Assembly: GCA_947440715.1 (NCBI GenBank)
Contig: CANETI010000043.1
Location: forward strand, 1 to 11,107
Direction of reading: 5' to 3'
DNA length: 11,107 nt
Source of the DNA: Planctomycetota bacterium
GTDB lineage: Bacteria > Planctomycetota > UBA11346
A program made the translations under genes and the position numbers. The first letter of the stretch is position 1, and every line of letters starts with the position of its first letter. The notes beneath the pieces were generated by a model that saw only the letters and a list, made by a program, of their open reading frames with translations, made no database searches and was not told the DNA's origin. Below are positions 1 to 6,319 of this stretch, piece after piece.

Positions 1-72
1 CATGACGCCGGCACCGGCGATGGCTAAAGCAAAAATTAAAGCCAGGCCATTAAAGAGATCAAAGCGGTTCAC
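1..72 (-). CDS. Start of an unidentified gene downstream of btuD (3' part outside the window)
   Basis: Only the first 24 codons are present, reading MNRFDLFNGLALIFALAIAG and then AGVM. The GTG start at 72-70 overlaps the btuD stop by 4 nt (GTGA). It follows a strong Shine-Dalgarno GGAGG seven bases upstream, which is why this start is chosen. The visible residues are a short polar stretch followed by a hydrophobic, Ala/Leu/Ile-rich segment, so this is a signal peptide or first membrane helix. Position in the operon suggests a role in corrinoid uptake or use. The periplasmic binding protein BtuF is the component not seen in this cluster and is a natural candidate, but nothing in 24 residues proves it. 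Identity is unknown. Confidence 0.75.
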   Translation of the reverse strand, partial: MNRFDLFNGLALIFALAIAGAGVM

Positions 73-896
73 GTGGTTTCCTCCGTCAAACGGAAGGTTG
101 AGCCGTGACGCACCACGCCGAAGGCCGTGGTAATGTGCGTGTTACTCAAGACGTGGTTGGCAGTGCCTTCACACAGGACGATGCCGTTATGCAGTAACAC
201 GGTGTGATCAGCGACATATTCGACTTGGTCGAAGTGATGCAGGGCAATAAGAATCGTATGACCGCTGTGAGCGAGCCGCTTGAGTAGTTTAAGTAGTATA
301 AGCGAATGTCCTATATCGAGCGATGACGTTGGTTCATCAAGCAGTAAGGTGCGTGCGCCGCCAACCAGTGCGCGGGCCACTAAAACGCGCTGACTTTCAC
401 CGGCAGATAATTCATTGAAGGGACGTTGCGCGAGGTGTTCTGCATCGACCATGGCTAAGGCATCGCGTACGGCAGCGCGGTGGCTATTTGGTCCAAACCA
501 GGATCCGCCATGGGCATAGCACCCCATCGCCACGACTTGGCTTACCGGCATCGGCGCAAATAAACGAGTGCGTTGCGGAACATAACCAAACGTTTGCGCA
601 CGCCGCAAGCGCTCCATGGTTAATACGTCGGCTCCGTGTAAACGTAACCGCCCAGACGTTATGGGTAATAGCCCTAAAATAGTGGAAATAATACTGGATT
701 TTCCCGCACCATTGGGACCGATCAGGGCCGTAATCGCGCCACCGGGAGCTTGAATACCCACATTCGTTAATACTAATTTATTATTTCGCCGTGCGGATAT
801 TCCTTCCAGGCATAAACCATCATTCGTCGATGGTGCTTCCGCTTCCGCTGTCGTTTCCGATAAGGGATTCGTGGTCAATTTGTCGCTGTCGGTCAT
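69..896 (-). CDS. btuD: Cobalamin ABC transporter ATP-binding protein BtuD
   Basis: This 275-residue protein is a cytoplasmic ABC ATPase that would power corrinoid import through the BtuC permease. The motifs appear in order: Walker A GPNGAGKSS at 60-68, Q-loop Gln108, signature LSAGESQR at 163-170, Walker B LLLDEPT with Asp187-Glu188, D-loop SLD at 192-194, and the switch histidine in ALHH at 218-221. The signature has Ala where LSGGE is usual. The ATG at 896-894 is chosen because it overlaps the btuC stop (ATGA), a standard coupled junction; reading frame further upstream runs antisense-like inside btuC and is not credible. The start gives a Ser/Thr/Glu-rich tail of about 27 residues before the ABC core. 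Family assignment as an Fe3+-siderophore/B12-type ATPase is firm; the cobalamin substrate is inferred from the riboswitch and btuB. Confidence 0.9.
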   Translation of the reverse strand: MTDSDKLTTNPLSETTAEAEAPSTNDGLCLEGISARRNNKLVLTNVGIQAPGGAITALIGPNGAGKSSIISTILGLLPITSGRLRLHGADVLTMERLRRAQTFGYVPQRTRLFAPMPVSQVVAMGCYAHGGSWFGPNSHRAAVRDALAMVDAEHLAQRPFNELSAGESQRVLVARALVGGARTLLLDEPTSSLDIGHSLILLKLLKRLAHSGHTILIALHHFDQVEYVADHTVLLHNGIVLCEGTANHVLSNTHITTAFGVVRHGSTFRLTEETT

Positions 897-1870
897 ACCA
901 ATTCCCGTCGTGACCGAATTAACACCACAATAAATAATGGTGCTCCAATCATTCCGGTCACCACGCCAATCGGTAATTCGCCGGTTGGTGGTAAGACGCG
1001 GGCCAAGATATCGCAGCCGACTAAAAATGCTGCGCCTGCAATTGCGGATACCGGTATTAATTGCCGATGGCCGACCCCGACACAACTGCGCATGACATGT
1101 GGTACGATTAAACCAATAAACGCAGCCGAACCGCCCAGGGCAACTGCCGCTGCGGTTAAGGTCGCTGTCCAAATCAGCACCCAACGTCGGACTTGCGTGA
1201 CATCAACTCCCAGAGCGGCAGCTTCGACTTCTCCTGATAACAAGACGTCCAACGGACGGCTCCAACACCATGCCGCAATTCCACCAATCAGCACTAAGGG
1301 CGCACCTAACGCCAGATGAATTGGACCGGTGCCATCGACACCGCCGAGCGAAAATCCTTGTAAAGCGCGAACTAATTCCCATTGGTCGCGAAAGAAACTG
1401 GTCACAAATGTCCCTACGCTGCTACCGAGGGCTGCTAATAAAAAGCCGACAATTAATACGGTAGTTAAACCGGCTGCGCGTTCAGCCAACCATAATAACA
1501 CCAGTAAGGCAAATCCCGCACCTAATAAACAACCGATGGGTAATAATAATTCAGCCGGAATAAAAACCGGAATTGTTGCACCGGCAAAGACGTGCAGTAA
1601 TAATGCCGATTGTCCACCAACGACGGCAAAAGCAGTGGTTCCTAAAACGTCGGGACTGGCCAATGGATTGCGAAATAAGCCCTGCATTAAAACGCCACCC
1701 ATGGCCAGTGCCGCGCCAGCTAAAGCGGCAGCACTTAAACGCCAAGCGCGCAAATAATAAAACGTTTCTCCCTCGGCGCTCTGCAAATCACCGTGGCCAG
1801 TGTTGAGCGCAATGATGCTCAACACCGCCAAGGCAACGACACCACCTATAAGCGTCAGGGTAAAGCGCAC
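893..1870 (-). CDS. btuC: Cobalamin ABC transporter permease BtuC (FecCD family)
   Basis: This 325-residue, very hydrophobic protein is the inner-membrane channel of a BtuCD-type importer, with roughly nine to ten membrane segments. Family hallmarks are RLSAAALAGAALAMGGVLMQ near the N-terminus, the following NPLASPDVLG, the coupling region GLIVPHVMRSCVGVGH at 253-268, and ELPIGVVTGMIGAP at 298-311. Length matches BtuC/FecCD permeases (about 320-340). The start used is GTG at 1870-1868. No Shine-Dalgarno precedes it, and the frame stays open back to the btuB stop codon 15 codons upstream, so the exact start is uncertain. It lies 42 nt after btuB, with a small hairpin in the gap, and overlaps btuD by 4 nt. 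Cobalamin specificity is inferred from the operon; the family also transports siderophores and haem. Confidence 0.9.
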   Translation of the reverse strand: MRFTLTLIGGVVALAVLSIIALNTGHGDLQSAEGETFYYLRAWRLSAAALAGAALAMGGVLMQGLFRNPLASPDVLGTTAFAVVGGQSALLLHVFAGATIPVFIPAELLLPIGCLLGAGFALLVLLWLAERAAGLTTVLIVGFLLAALGSSVGTFVTSFFRDQWELVRALQGFSLGGVDGTGPIHLALGAPLVLIGGIAAWCWSRPLDVLLSGEVEAAALGVDVTQVRRWVLIWTATLTAAAVALGGSAAFIGLIVPHVMRSCVGVGHRQLIPVSAIAGAAFLVGCDILARVLPPTGELPIGVVTGMIGAPLFIVVLIRSRRELV

Positions 1871-1897
1871 GATCAGATTCTGGAGGAAATGATCATT

Positions 1898-1912
1898 CCC
1901 GCTAGTAGCGGG
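1898..1912 (-). repeat. Small hairpin between btuB and btuC
   Basis: CCCGCT and AGCGGG form a perfect 6-bp stem around a 3-nt loop, directly abutting the btuB stop codon. No T-tract follows on the minus strand, so it is not a standard terminator. It may protect the btuB end of the mRNA or lower btuC expression relative to btuB. Structure is seen; function is inferred. Confidence 0.5.
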
Positions 1913-3817
1913 TTAGAACGTCGCTCGAACGCCGCCGTAGATGGCGCGACGTGCGGTGGAGTAAGCCGGGTAAATCTCATAGTCTTCGTCGGTGAGATTT
2001 TCAAGGCGGGTATAAATGTCCCAATGCTTATTAAGGGCGTAACCAGCAGACGCACTGACCAGTGTATAAGGAGCTAACGTTTGTCCGCCGGATTCGCGTG
2101 ACCAGATTCGCTCAACCGCGAGTCTCAGCCAGGCATCAAATTGTCGGACCGTCCCGTCCAGCATCATTTTATGGTCAGGTAATTGATCCAGGCGTTTTCC
2201 ACTGCCATTGTCACTATCTTGCCAGGTATAAGTGGCACCGGTTGATAAGAATGCTTGCTCAAAGCGCAGAGCGTTTTCTAGACCGTAAATCTCTGAATTA
2301 CTTGGTAAGTTGATTGAGCGATACGGAAATGTCGATTCAAAAGAAATCGCATCATCATAGCGCGTTAAAAATGCCGTATTAGTTAACGATAAACCCGATT
2401 CATTTAGCCAAATAGTTTGTCCAAGGTCGGCACTCAAGGATGTTTGCGGAGTTAGCGTATCGTTGCCGGAACCGGGATTATATAATTCATATAAAGTAGG
2501 AGCGCGAAAACCACTGCCGGCAGAAGTAAAAACTTTATATTGTTGTTCAAACCAAAAAGTTGCTGCGCCTAATCGCCAGGTATTTGCACCGCCTTCGCGG
2601 CTGTGTTCATCATGGCGACCAGTGGCTGACAAAGTAATCCACGGTAAATCATAAGCGACAGATAGCCACGTGCCGATTAAACGCGCGCCACGATCAATCG
2701 TCGTTGTATTAGCGGCATTTACGATATCCGCATGTTGCCATAAACCATCAACACCTAGCGTTGTTGTCAAAACTTCGATAAACTTAGCGTTCGCCTGCAA
2801 TGATCCGTACGTGTCGTCTGCGTCAAATGATCGCGTGTAAGTAGTTTCCTCGGGATAACGTCGTTCTGTTTGTGTGTAGGCGAGATCACTTACTAAATGA
2901 ATGTCTTTTGTAAGATTCAATTTCCCACCACCCGCTAAGCGCCTGCTGGCATAAGTTTGATAGGCACGCGTATCATTTGGATTGAGATTGAATGTTGGTG
3001 CGGGATAATCGTTATCAAATTCTGAGCGGGCATTATTGAGCGTTCCAGCAAGATAAACTTTGCCAATATCACCGAACGCTTCAATGCGAGCCGTTCCGCC
3101 GTAGCGGTAAAAACCGTCGTCCTCATAACCACGAGGATTGCCATTGTCACCAGCGCGCGCAGCGGTGCTATATCCATCACTATCAATTCCGCCAAGATTT
3201 ACGGCATAACCAAGGTTTTCGCTAATGGGTCCAGTTGCCTGTCCTCCACCAGCAATCGTATGATTACTTCCATAATCTAATTGTCCGCTGGCGTGATGTT
3301 GACTGGTTGGTCGCACACTAACTAAATTTACGACGCCACCATTGGCTCCTGAACCGTATAAACCACTTTGTGCGCCACGAACAACTTCGACTTGAGTTAT
3401 GCCGGATTGGTCAAGGAATTCGACCGGTATTTCATTGGAAATTGATGTAGCATCAGTGATCGGAATTCCATCACGCATGAATCGCGTTTCGCCTGCTTTA
3501 GCGCCGCGTATACGAACTTGAGTGCCTGCATTCAATCCGCCACCACTGACATTGACATCAAGTCCAGGAAGTCCACGCAGCCAATCGTGGACAAATGGTT
3601 GATAGCCGCGTTCGCGAATATCTGTAGGTGTGATAATATCTGTGCTAGGTACGGTTCGGTTTAATACGGTGCCGCGCCTCTCCGCAGCAACGACCAACGT
3701 ATCTTCGGTGATTAATGTTTTATCCTTATCCACCATCGGCGCGGTATTTTCCGCCGCGTGTGCGATAGGAACAGCCATTAAAGCAAGGGTGAGAGAACAA
3801 AATGGTAAACGACGCAT
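1913..3817 (-). CDS. btuB: TonB-dependent outer-membrane cobalamin receptor BtuB
   Basis: This 634-residue protein would bind cobalamin at the cell surface and pass it to the periplasm using TonB energy. A signal peptide occupies about residues 1-21 (MRRLPFCSLTLALMAVPIAH then Ala). It is followed by a BtuB-like TonB box DTLVV at 39-43 and a plug domain with VRIRGAKAGETRFMRDGIPI, VEVVRGAQSGLYGSGANGG and VVNLVSVRP. A long barrel full of aromatic strand ends follows, with a C-terminal YGGVRATF ending in Phe as outer-membrane barrels do. The ATG at 3817-3815 is preferred over a GTG six codons upstream because GGAG lies 6 nt ahead and the signal peptide then starts correctly. Length is close to E. 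coli BtuB (about 614). A cobalamin riboswitch lies upstream, which makes the B12 assignment strong among TonB receptors. Confidence 0.95.
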   Translation of the reverse strand: MRRLPFCSLTLALMAVPIAHAAENTAPMVDKDKTLITEDTLVVAAERRGTVLNRTVPSTDIITPTDIRERGYQPFVHDWLRGLPGLDVNVSGGGLNAGTQVRIRGAKAGETRFMRDGIPITDATSISNEIPVEFLDQSGITQVEVVRGAQSGLYGSGANGGVVNLVSVRPTSQHHASGQLDYGSNHTIAGGGQATGPISENLGYAVNLGGIDSDGYSTAARAGDNGNPRGYEDDGFYRYGGTARIEAFGDIGKVYLAGTLNNARSEFDNDYPAPTFNLNPNDTRAYQTYASRRLAGGGKLNLTKDIHLVSDLAYTQTERRYPEETTYTRSFDADDTYGSLQANAKFIEVLTTTLGVDGLWQHADIVNAANTTTIDRGARLIGTWLSVAYDLPWITLSATGRHDEHSREGGANTWRLGAATFWFEQQYKVFTSAGSGFRAPTLYELYNPGSGNDTLTPQTSLSADLGQTIWLNESGLSLTNTAFLTRYDDAISFESTFPYRSINLPSNSEIYGLENALRFEQAFLSTGATYTWQDSDNGSGKRLDQLPDHKMMLDGTVRQFDAWLRLAVERIWSRESGGQTLAPYTLVSASAGYALNKHWDIYTRLENLTDEDYEIYPAYSTARRAIYGGVRATF

Positions 3818-3848
3818 CGGGCACTCCACGGCCACGGGTAAATAGTCG

Positions 3849-3865
3849 TCAGGCGACGTGCCTGA
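3849..3865 (-). repeat. Short hairpin in the btuB leader
   Basis: TCAGGC and GCCTGA pair perfectly (6 bp, 5-nt loop) about 20 nt upstream of the btuB ribosome-binding site. The GGCAC in its 5' arm (transcript sense) could alternatively pair with GTGCC just before the btuB ATG, which would bury the start region. It may be part of the riboswitch expression platform; this is inferred from the sequence only. Confidence 0.4.
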
Positions 3866-3891
3866 TAGACCACTTGCGTTGTTTCACGACC

Positions 3892-3955
3892 TGGAAAGGG
3901 AGACCGAAAACCGAACGCGGCGTGCGCGATTGGTCATTGGTTGAACCCCTTTCCA
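3892..3955 (-). promoter_or_regulatory. Long-range stem in the riboswitch expression platform
   Basis: In transcript sense, TGGAAAGGG (3955-3947) is perfectly complementary to CCCTTTCCA (3900-3892), giving 9 bp plus a possible G-U pair around a loop of about 46 nt. The 5' arm begins only about 20 nt after the riboswitch P1 stem. No run of T follows the 3' arm, so a Rho-independent terminator is unlikely. Control at translation or by mRNA folding is more likely. Confidence 0.5.
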
Positions 3956-3973
3956 CGAGGGTTGCACCGCAAG

Positions 3974-4161
3974 GCCTAGGCAGGTCTCCTGACTTCCGGA
4001 TCGGCCCACAACAGCGCCTTCCCGCGTAAAACGCAGTGGTTTCGCTGATGCAGTCCCCGGTTACAGTGGCGGGTCCGTGCCGGATTTGCGATTGCGTCTA
4101 AACGCAACTAAGCGCACCGGCTTCCCTTTTCACCAACGCAGATCTGCGTTGGCACCTAGGC
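3974..4161 (-). promoter_or_regulatory. Cobalamin (AdoCbl) riboswitch upstream of btuB
   Basis: The minus strand carries the full set of class landmarks in order. P1 arms are GCCTAGG (4161-4155) and CCTAGGC (3980-3974). Then come a perfect P2 helix formed by the 20-nt palindrome at 4133-4152, the core AAAAGGGAAGCCGGTGCG, a TTGCGT/ACGCAA hairpin (4092-4107), and CCGGCACGGACCCGCCACTG followed by TAA. The B12 box GTCAGGAGACCTGCC (3982-3996) closes the structure. Ligand binding is known in this family to reduce expression of the downstream gene, here btuB and probably the whole import operon. It is oriented toward btuB, whose ATG lies 156 nt beyond P1. It does not face the cobUTS operon, which has no copy of its own in this window. 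Confidence 0.97.
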
Positions 4162-4448
4162 GGGCGGAGGTTTAAGAAGGCGCGCGGGTTGGGCAAGGGG
4201 GAGTATTTTGACTGGTCCGATGTGCGATGTTATAGAATTAATTTTAGTAAGGGGGTCGCATAAATTGTGCTCAGCATGGCATTATCCCGAACGCTTATCA
4301 CGGCGTGCAATGCGAAGGCATTACCGTCTGAAGCCGCACGGAGCGAGCGAAATTTGCGCCAATGTAAGGCAAGCAGATCATTTCTGATAATACCAGGCTT
4401 GGTTTGACGCCGACATCTCAACGATGCTTTAAGGGTTTAATGAACACC
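4162..4448. other. Divergent intergenic region between the btu operon and the ATPase gene
   Basis: Apart from the possible btuB promoter, I see no gene here. A 43-codon plus-strand reading frame (4276-4407) and a 63-codon minus-strand one (4230-4421) lack ribosome-binding sites and recognisable domains. The stretch holds only trivial hairpins such as AATGC/GCATT at 4309-4322. It may be remnant sequence left when the ATPase gene became established between the two B12 operons, but that is a guess. Confidence 0.5.
4229..4234 (-). promoter_or_regulatory. Possible -10 element of the btuB operon promoter
   Basis: TATAAC on the minus strand lies in an AT-rich patch about 70 nt upstream of the riboswitch. 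No convincing -35 hexamer sits at 16-18 nt, so this is only a candidate. A promoter must exist between here and the riboswitch for the leader to be transcribed. Confidence 0.3.
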
Positions 4449-4476
4449 TTGATATTAGAAGTAGTAGTTCTAATAT
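4449..4476 (+). promoter_or_regulatory. Promoter-like sequence embedded in the inverted repeat
   Basis: TTGATA (4449-4454), a 16-nt spacer and TAATAT (4471-4476) resemble a sigma-70 promoter with 5/6 and 4/6 matches. Transcription from it would begin near 4483, almost exactly at the second in-frame ATG (4484), giving a leaderless mRNA. That would fit the lack of any Shine-Dalgarno sequence before either ATG. A protein bound to the inverted repeat would block this promoter. Inference from sequence only. Confidence 0.35.
4452..4476. repeat. Perfect 9-bp inverted repeat across the ATPase start codon
   Basis: ATATTAGAA (4452-4460), a 7-nt spacer GTAGTAG, and TTCTAATAT (4468-4476) form an exact inverted repeat. 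The right arm contains the first two bases of the ATG at 4475-4477. The AT-rich arms and half-site size resemble a dimer-binding operator; as RNA the repeat would form a hairpin hiding the start codon. Confidence 0.85.
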
Positions 4477-5650
4477 GCGGCGTATGTGGAAGAGAACTCA
4501 CCTTACTCGTTTGCGGGCGTTAGCCCGGCAATTTCCGGCAGTGCTCATTCTTGGTCCGCGCCAGGTGGGTAAGACCACGCTTGCTCGTGCGGCATTTGCG
4601 AAGGCTCCTTATCTTGATTTGGAAGAGCCCCGTATACGACAGCTTTTTGTTGATGATCCGCTTTTTCAAATGGAGAGCCGTCTCCCTGGAAGGACCGGCG
4701 CGCTCATACTTGATGAAGTCCAGTGCGTGCCGGAAATATTCGCGGCGTTACGTGGGCTGATTGATCGAGATCGTAAGCGTTATGGGCGGTTTATTCTCCT
4801 CGGCTCGGCTCAACCCACGCTTATTAAGCAGGTGTCTGAATCGCTCGCGGGCCGCGTGGGCATACTTGAACTTGATCCGCTCACCGTCTCTGAAGTTGCG
4901 CCCGGTACGCCGAAGAAAAAATGGACAGATCTGTGGTTGCGTGGCGGATTTCCCGATGCGCTGCGTGGGGATTTTCGCGAGTGGTGGGAAGGCTATCTAC
5001 GCACGTACCTAGAGCGCGATTTACCGCAGCTGGGCGTGCAAGCAGAGCCTCTATTTTTGCGTCGCCTGTTGACGATGCTCGCGCATGCGCAAGGCGGAAT
5101 ACTTAACGCTTCGTCACTTGGCGCGTCGCTTGGCGTATCGTATCACACCATTGGGCGGCATCTCGATATTCTAGAGCAGACATTTCTCATCCGTCGCTTG
5201 CCGCCGTATTTTCGCAATGTTGGCAAGCGGCTGGTGAAAGCGCCGAAAATTTATCTGCGCGACTCAGGGCTGTTGCATCATTTACTGAATCTCAGCACGC
5301 TTGACGAGGTGCGGAATCATCCGGTGCATGGCGCGAGCTGGGAGACCTTTGTACTCGAAGACCTCATCCGCCGTGAAAAAATTAAACACCCACATACGCA
5401 GTTTTATTTTTGGCGTACGGCGGACGGCGCTGAAATAGATCTCGTCATCGAACGTGGTTCGACGCACGTGGCGGTGGAAATCAAGGCTGGACGGGGCGAC
5501 AAAATTCACGCGGCCCGCGTGTTGGAACGAGCAATGATTGATGTAGATGCGAAGACGGGTTGGATTCTCGATCAAGCTGAGGGCATCACGGTACTGCGTC
5601 CGGGTCTAGCCCGCCGTAGCTTCGCCGTTGACCCGGAGTGGTTGCCGTAG
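4475..5650 (+). CDS. AAA-family ATPase with DUF4143 C-terminal domain
   Basis: This 391-residue protein belongs to the widespread AAA_14/DUF4143 group of predicted ATPases, whose cellular role is not established. The N-terminal ATPase domain has Walker A GPRQVGKTT at 27-35, Walker B LILDEVQ with Asp80-Glu81, and a sensor-1-like LLGSAQ at 108-113. A middle region around 200-240 looks like a winged helix (LGASLGVSYHTIGRHLDILE). The C-terminus has ADGAEIDLV with Asp322 and VEIKAG with Glu335 and Lys337, the pattern of a PD-(D/E)XK nuclease-like fold. It appears full length. Two starts are possible, ATG 4475 or ATG 4484; neither has a ribosome-binding site. It lies between two B12 operons with no obvious link to them, suggesting independent acquisition. 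Family members are often scattered and horizontally spread; that applies here only by analogy. Confidence 0.93.
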   Translation: MRRMWKRTHLTRLRALARQFPAVLILGPRQVGKTTLARAAFAKAPYLDLEEPRIRQLFVDDPLFQMESRLPGRTGALILDEVQCVPEIFAALRGLIDRDRKRYGRFILLGSAQPTLIKQVSESLAGRVGILELDPLTVSEVAPGTPKKKWTDLWLRGGFPDALRGDFREWWEGYLRTYLERDLPQLGVQAEPLFLRRLLTMLAHAQGGILNASSLGASLGVSYHTIGRHLDILEQTFLIRRLPPYFRNVGKRLVKAPKIYLRDSGLLHHLLNLSTLDEVRNHPVHGASWETFVLEDLIRREKIKHPHTQFYFWRTADGAEIDLVIERGSTHVAVEIKAGRGDKIHAARVLERAMIDVDAKTGWILDQAEGITVLRPGLARRSFAVDPEWLP

Positions 5651-5680
5651 CGCATAAAAAATAATCTACTTCAGCGCTGC

Positions 5681-5755
5681 GTGATGATGATGCATTCCCG
5701 CTCTTCCCACTCTTCCCACTCTTCCCATCCCGCCCGAACGATTCATAACGCCATC
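5681..5755 (+). repeat. Repetitive leader before cobU: start-codon run and three 9-bp repeats
   Basis: GTGATGATGATG at 5681-5692 gives four consecutive start-type codons in frame with cobU. At 5701-5727 the unit CTCTTCCCA is repeated three times without change. If translated, this adds 25 residues rich in Ser and His (SHSSHSSH) before the conserved CobU start. Copy-number change in 9-bp units would keep the frame. Confidence 0.75.
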
Positions 5756-6319
5756 ATGCCATCTTCCATTTTATTCACTGGCGGTGCTCGCAGCGGGAAA
5801 TCTCGTTTGGCGCGGACGTGGATTGAGCAGGGCCCAGGGCCACGGACGTTTATTGCGACGGCGCAATGTCCGCCTGGCGATGATGAATTTGCGACACGGA
5901 TACAACGGCATCGTGATGAGCGTGAACATTTGTGGGCTGATACCGCCGAGGTGCATTTAGATGTGGTGGGAGCGATTAATAATGCGGTTCACGTCGGATC
6001 GCAGGGCGTGGTGGTGGATTGCGTGACCTTGTGGCTGACTTCGCTGGGCATGGCGCATGGGTGGGAAGAACGCCCGATGTTGGCTGCGGTGGATGGTTTT
6101 GCAGAGCTGTTAGAACAACCACCAATTCGCATTGCCGTGGTGACTAATGAAGTGGGCAGTGGTATAGTGCCAGAACATCCGCTGGGTCGGCGTTTCCGTG
6201 ATTTGCAAGGCTTTGCTAATCAGCGCTTAGCGGCAGCGGCAACGCAGGTGGCACTTATGGTATGTGGGCTTCCGCTGTGGATTAAAGGCAACGTTGATAA
6301 GGACAGTCATCATGGTTAA
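5756..6319 (+). CDS. cobU: Adenosylcobinamide kinase / adenosylcobinamide-phosphate guanylyltransferase CobU (CobP)
   Basis: This 187-residue cytoplasmic enzyme phosphorylates adenosylcobinamide and then transfers GMP to make adenosylcobinamide-GDP. The P-loop GGARSGKS at 9-16 sits right at the N-terminus, as in the family. Next come RIQRHRDER at 48-56, the region of the guanylylated histidine (candidate His52), then DCVTLWLTS at 88-96. The block VTNEVGSGIVPEHPLGRRF at 129-147 followed by RDLQGFANQRLAAA is diagnostic. Start ATG 5756 gives a length close to Salmonella CobU (about 181). The frame is open upstream to GTG 5681, adding a low-complexity 25-residue leader. Neither start has a clear Shine-Dalgarno, so the N-terminus is unsettled. 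It overlaps cobT by 8 nt. No riboswitch precedes it; transcription may come from the ATPase promoter or an unseen one in the 105-nt gap. Confidence 0.95.
   Translation: MPSSILFTGGARSGKSRLARTWIEQGPGPRTFIATAQCPPGDDEFATRIQRHRDEREHLWADTAEVHLDVVGAINNAVHVGSQGVVVDCVTLWLTSLGMAHGWEERPMLAAVDGFAELLEQPPIRIAVVTNEVGSGIVPEHPLGRRFRDLQGFANQRLAAAATQVALMVCGLPLWIKGNVDKDSHHG

Noticed and set aside
897..1184. Upstream extension of the btuD frame by 96 codons
   Set aside because: It lies entirely inside btuC and reads as Arg/Cys/Trp-rich out-of-frame sequence; the ATGA overlap start at 896 fits the family.
4276..4407. 43-codon plus-strand reading frame in the btu-ATPase gap
   Set aside because: It has no Shine-Dalgarno, no recognisable domain, and overlaps an equally unsupported minus-strand frame.
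5628..5665. TTGACC and CATAAA/AATAAT as a cobU promoter
   Set aside because: Spacing is 19 nt or more for the better pairs, so the match is too poor to call.
6264..6311. Upstream ATG for cobT, 16 codons earlier
   Set aside because: It would lie within cobU without a ribosome-binding site; ATG 6312 has AAGGA and matches the family N-terminus.
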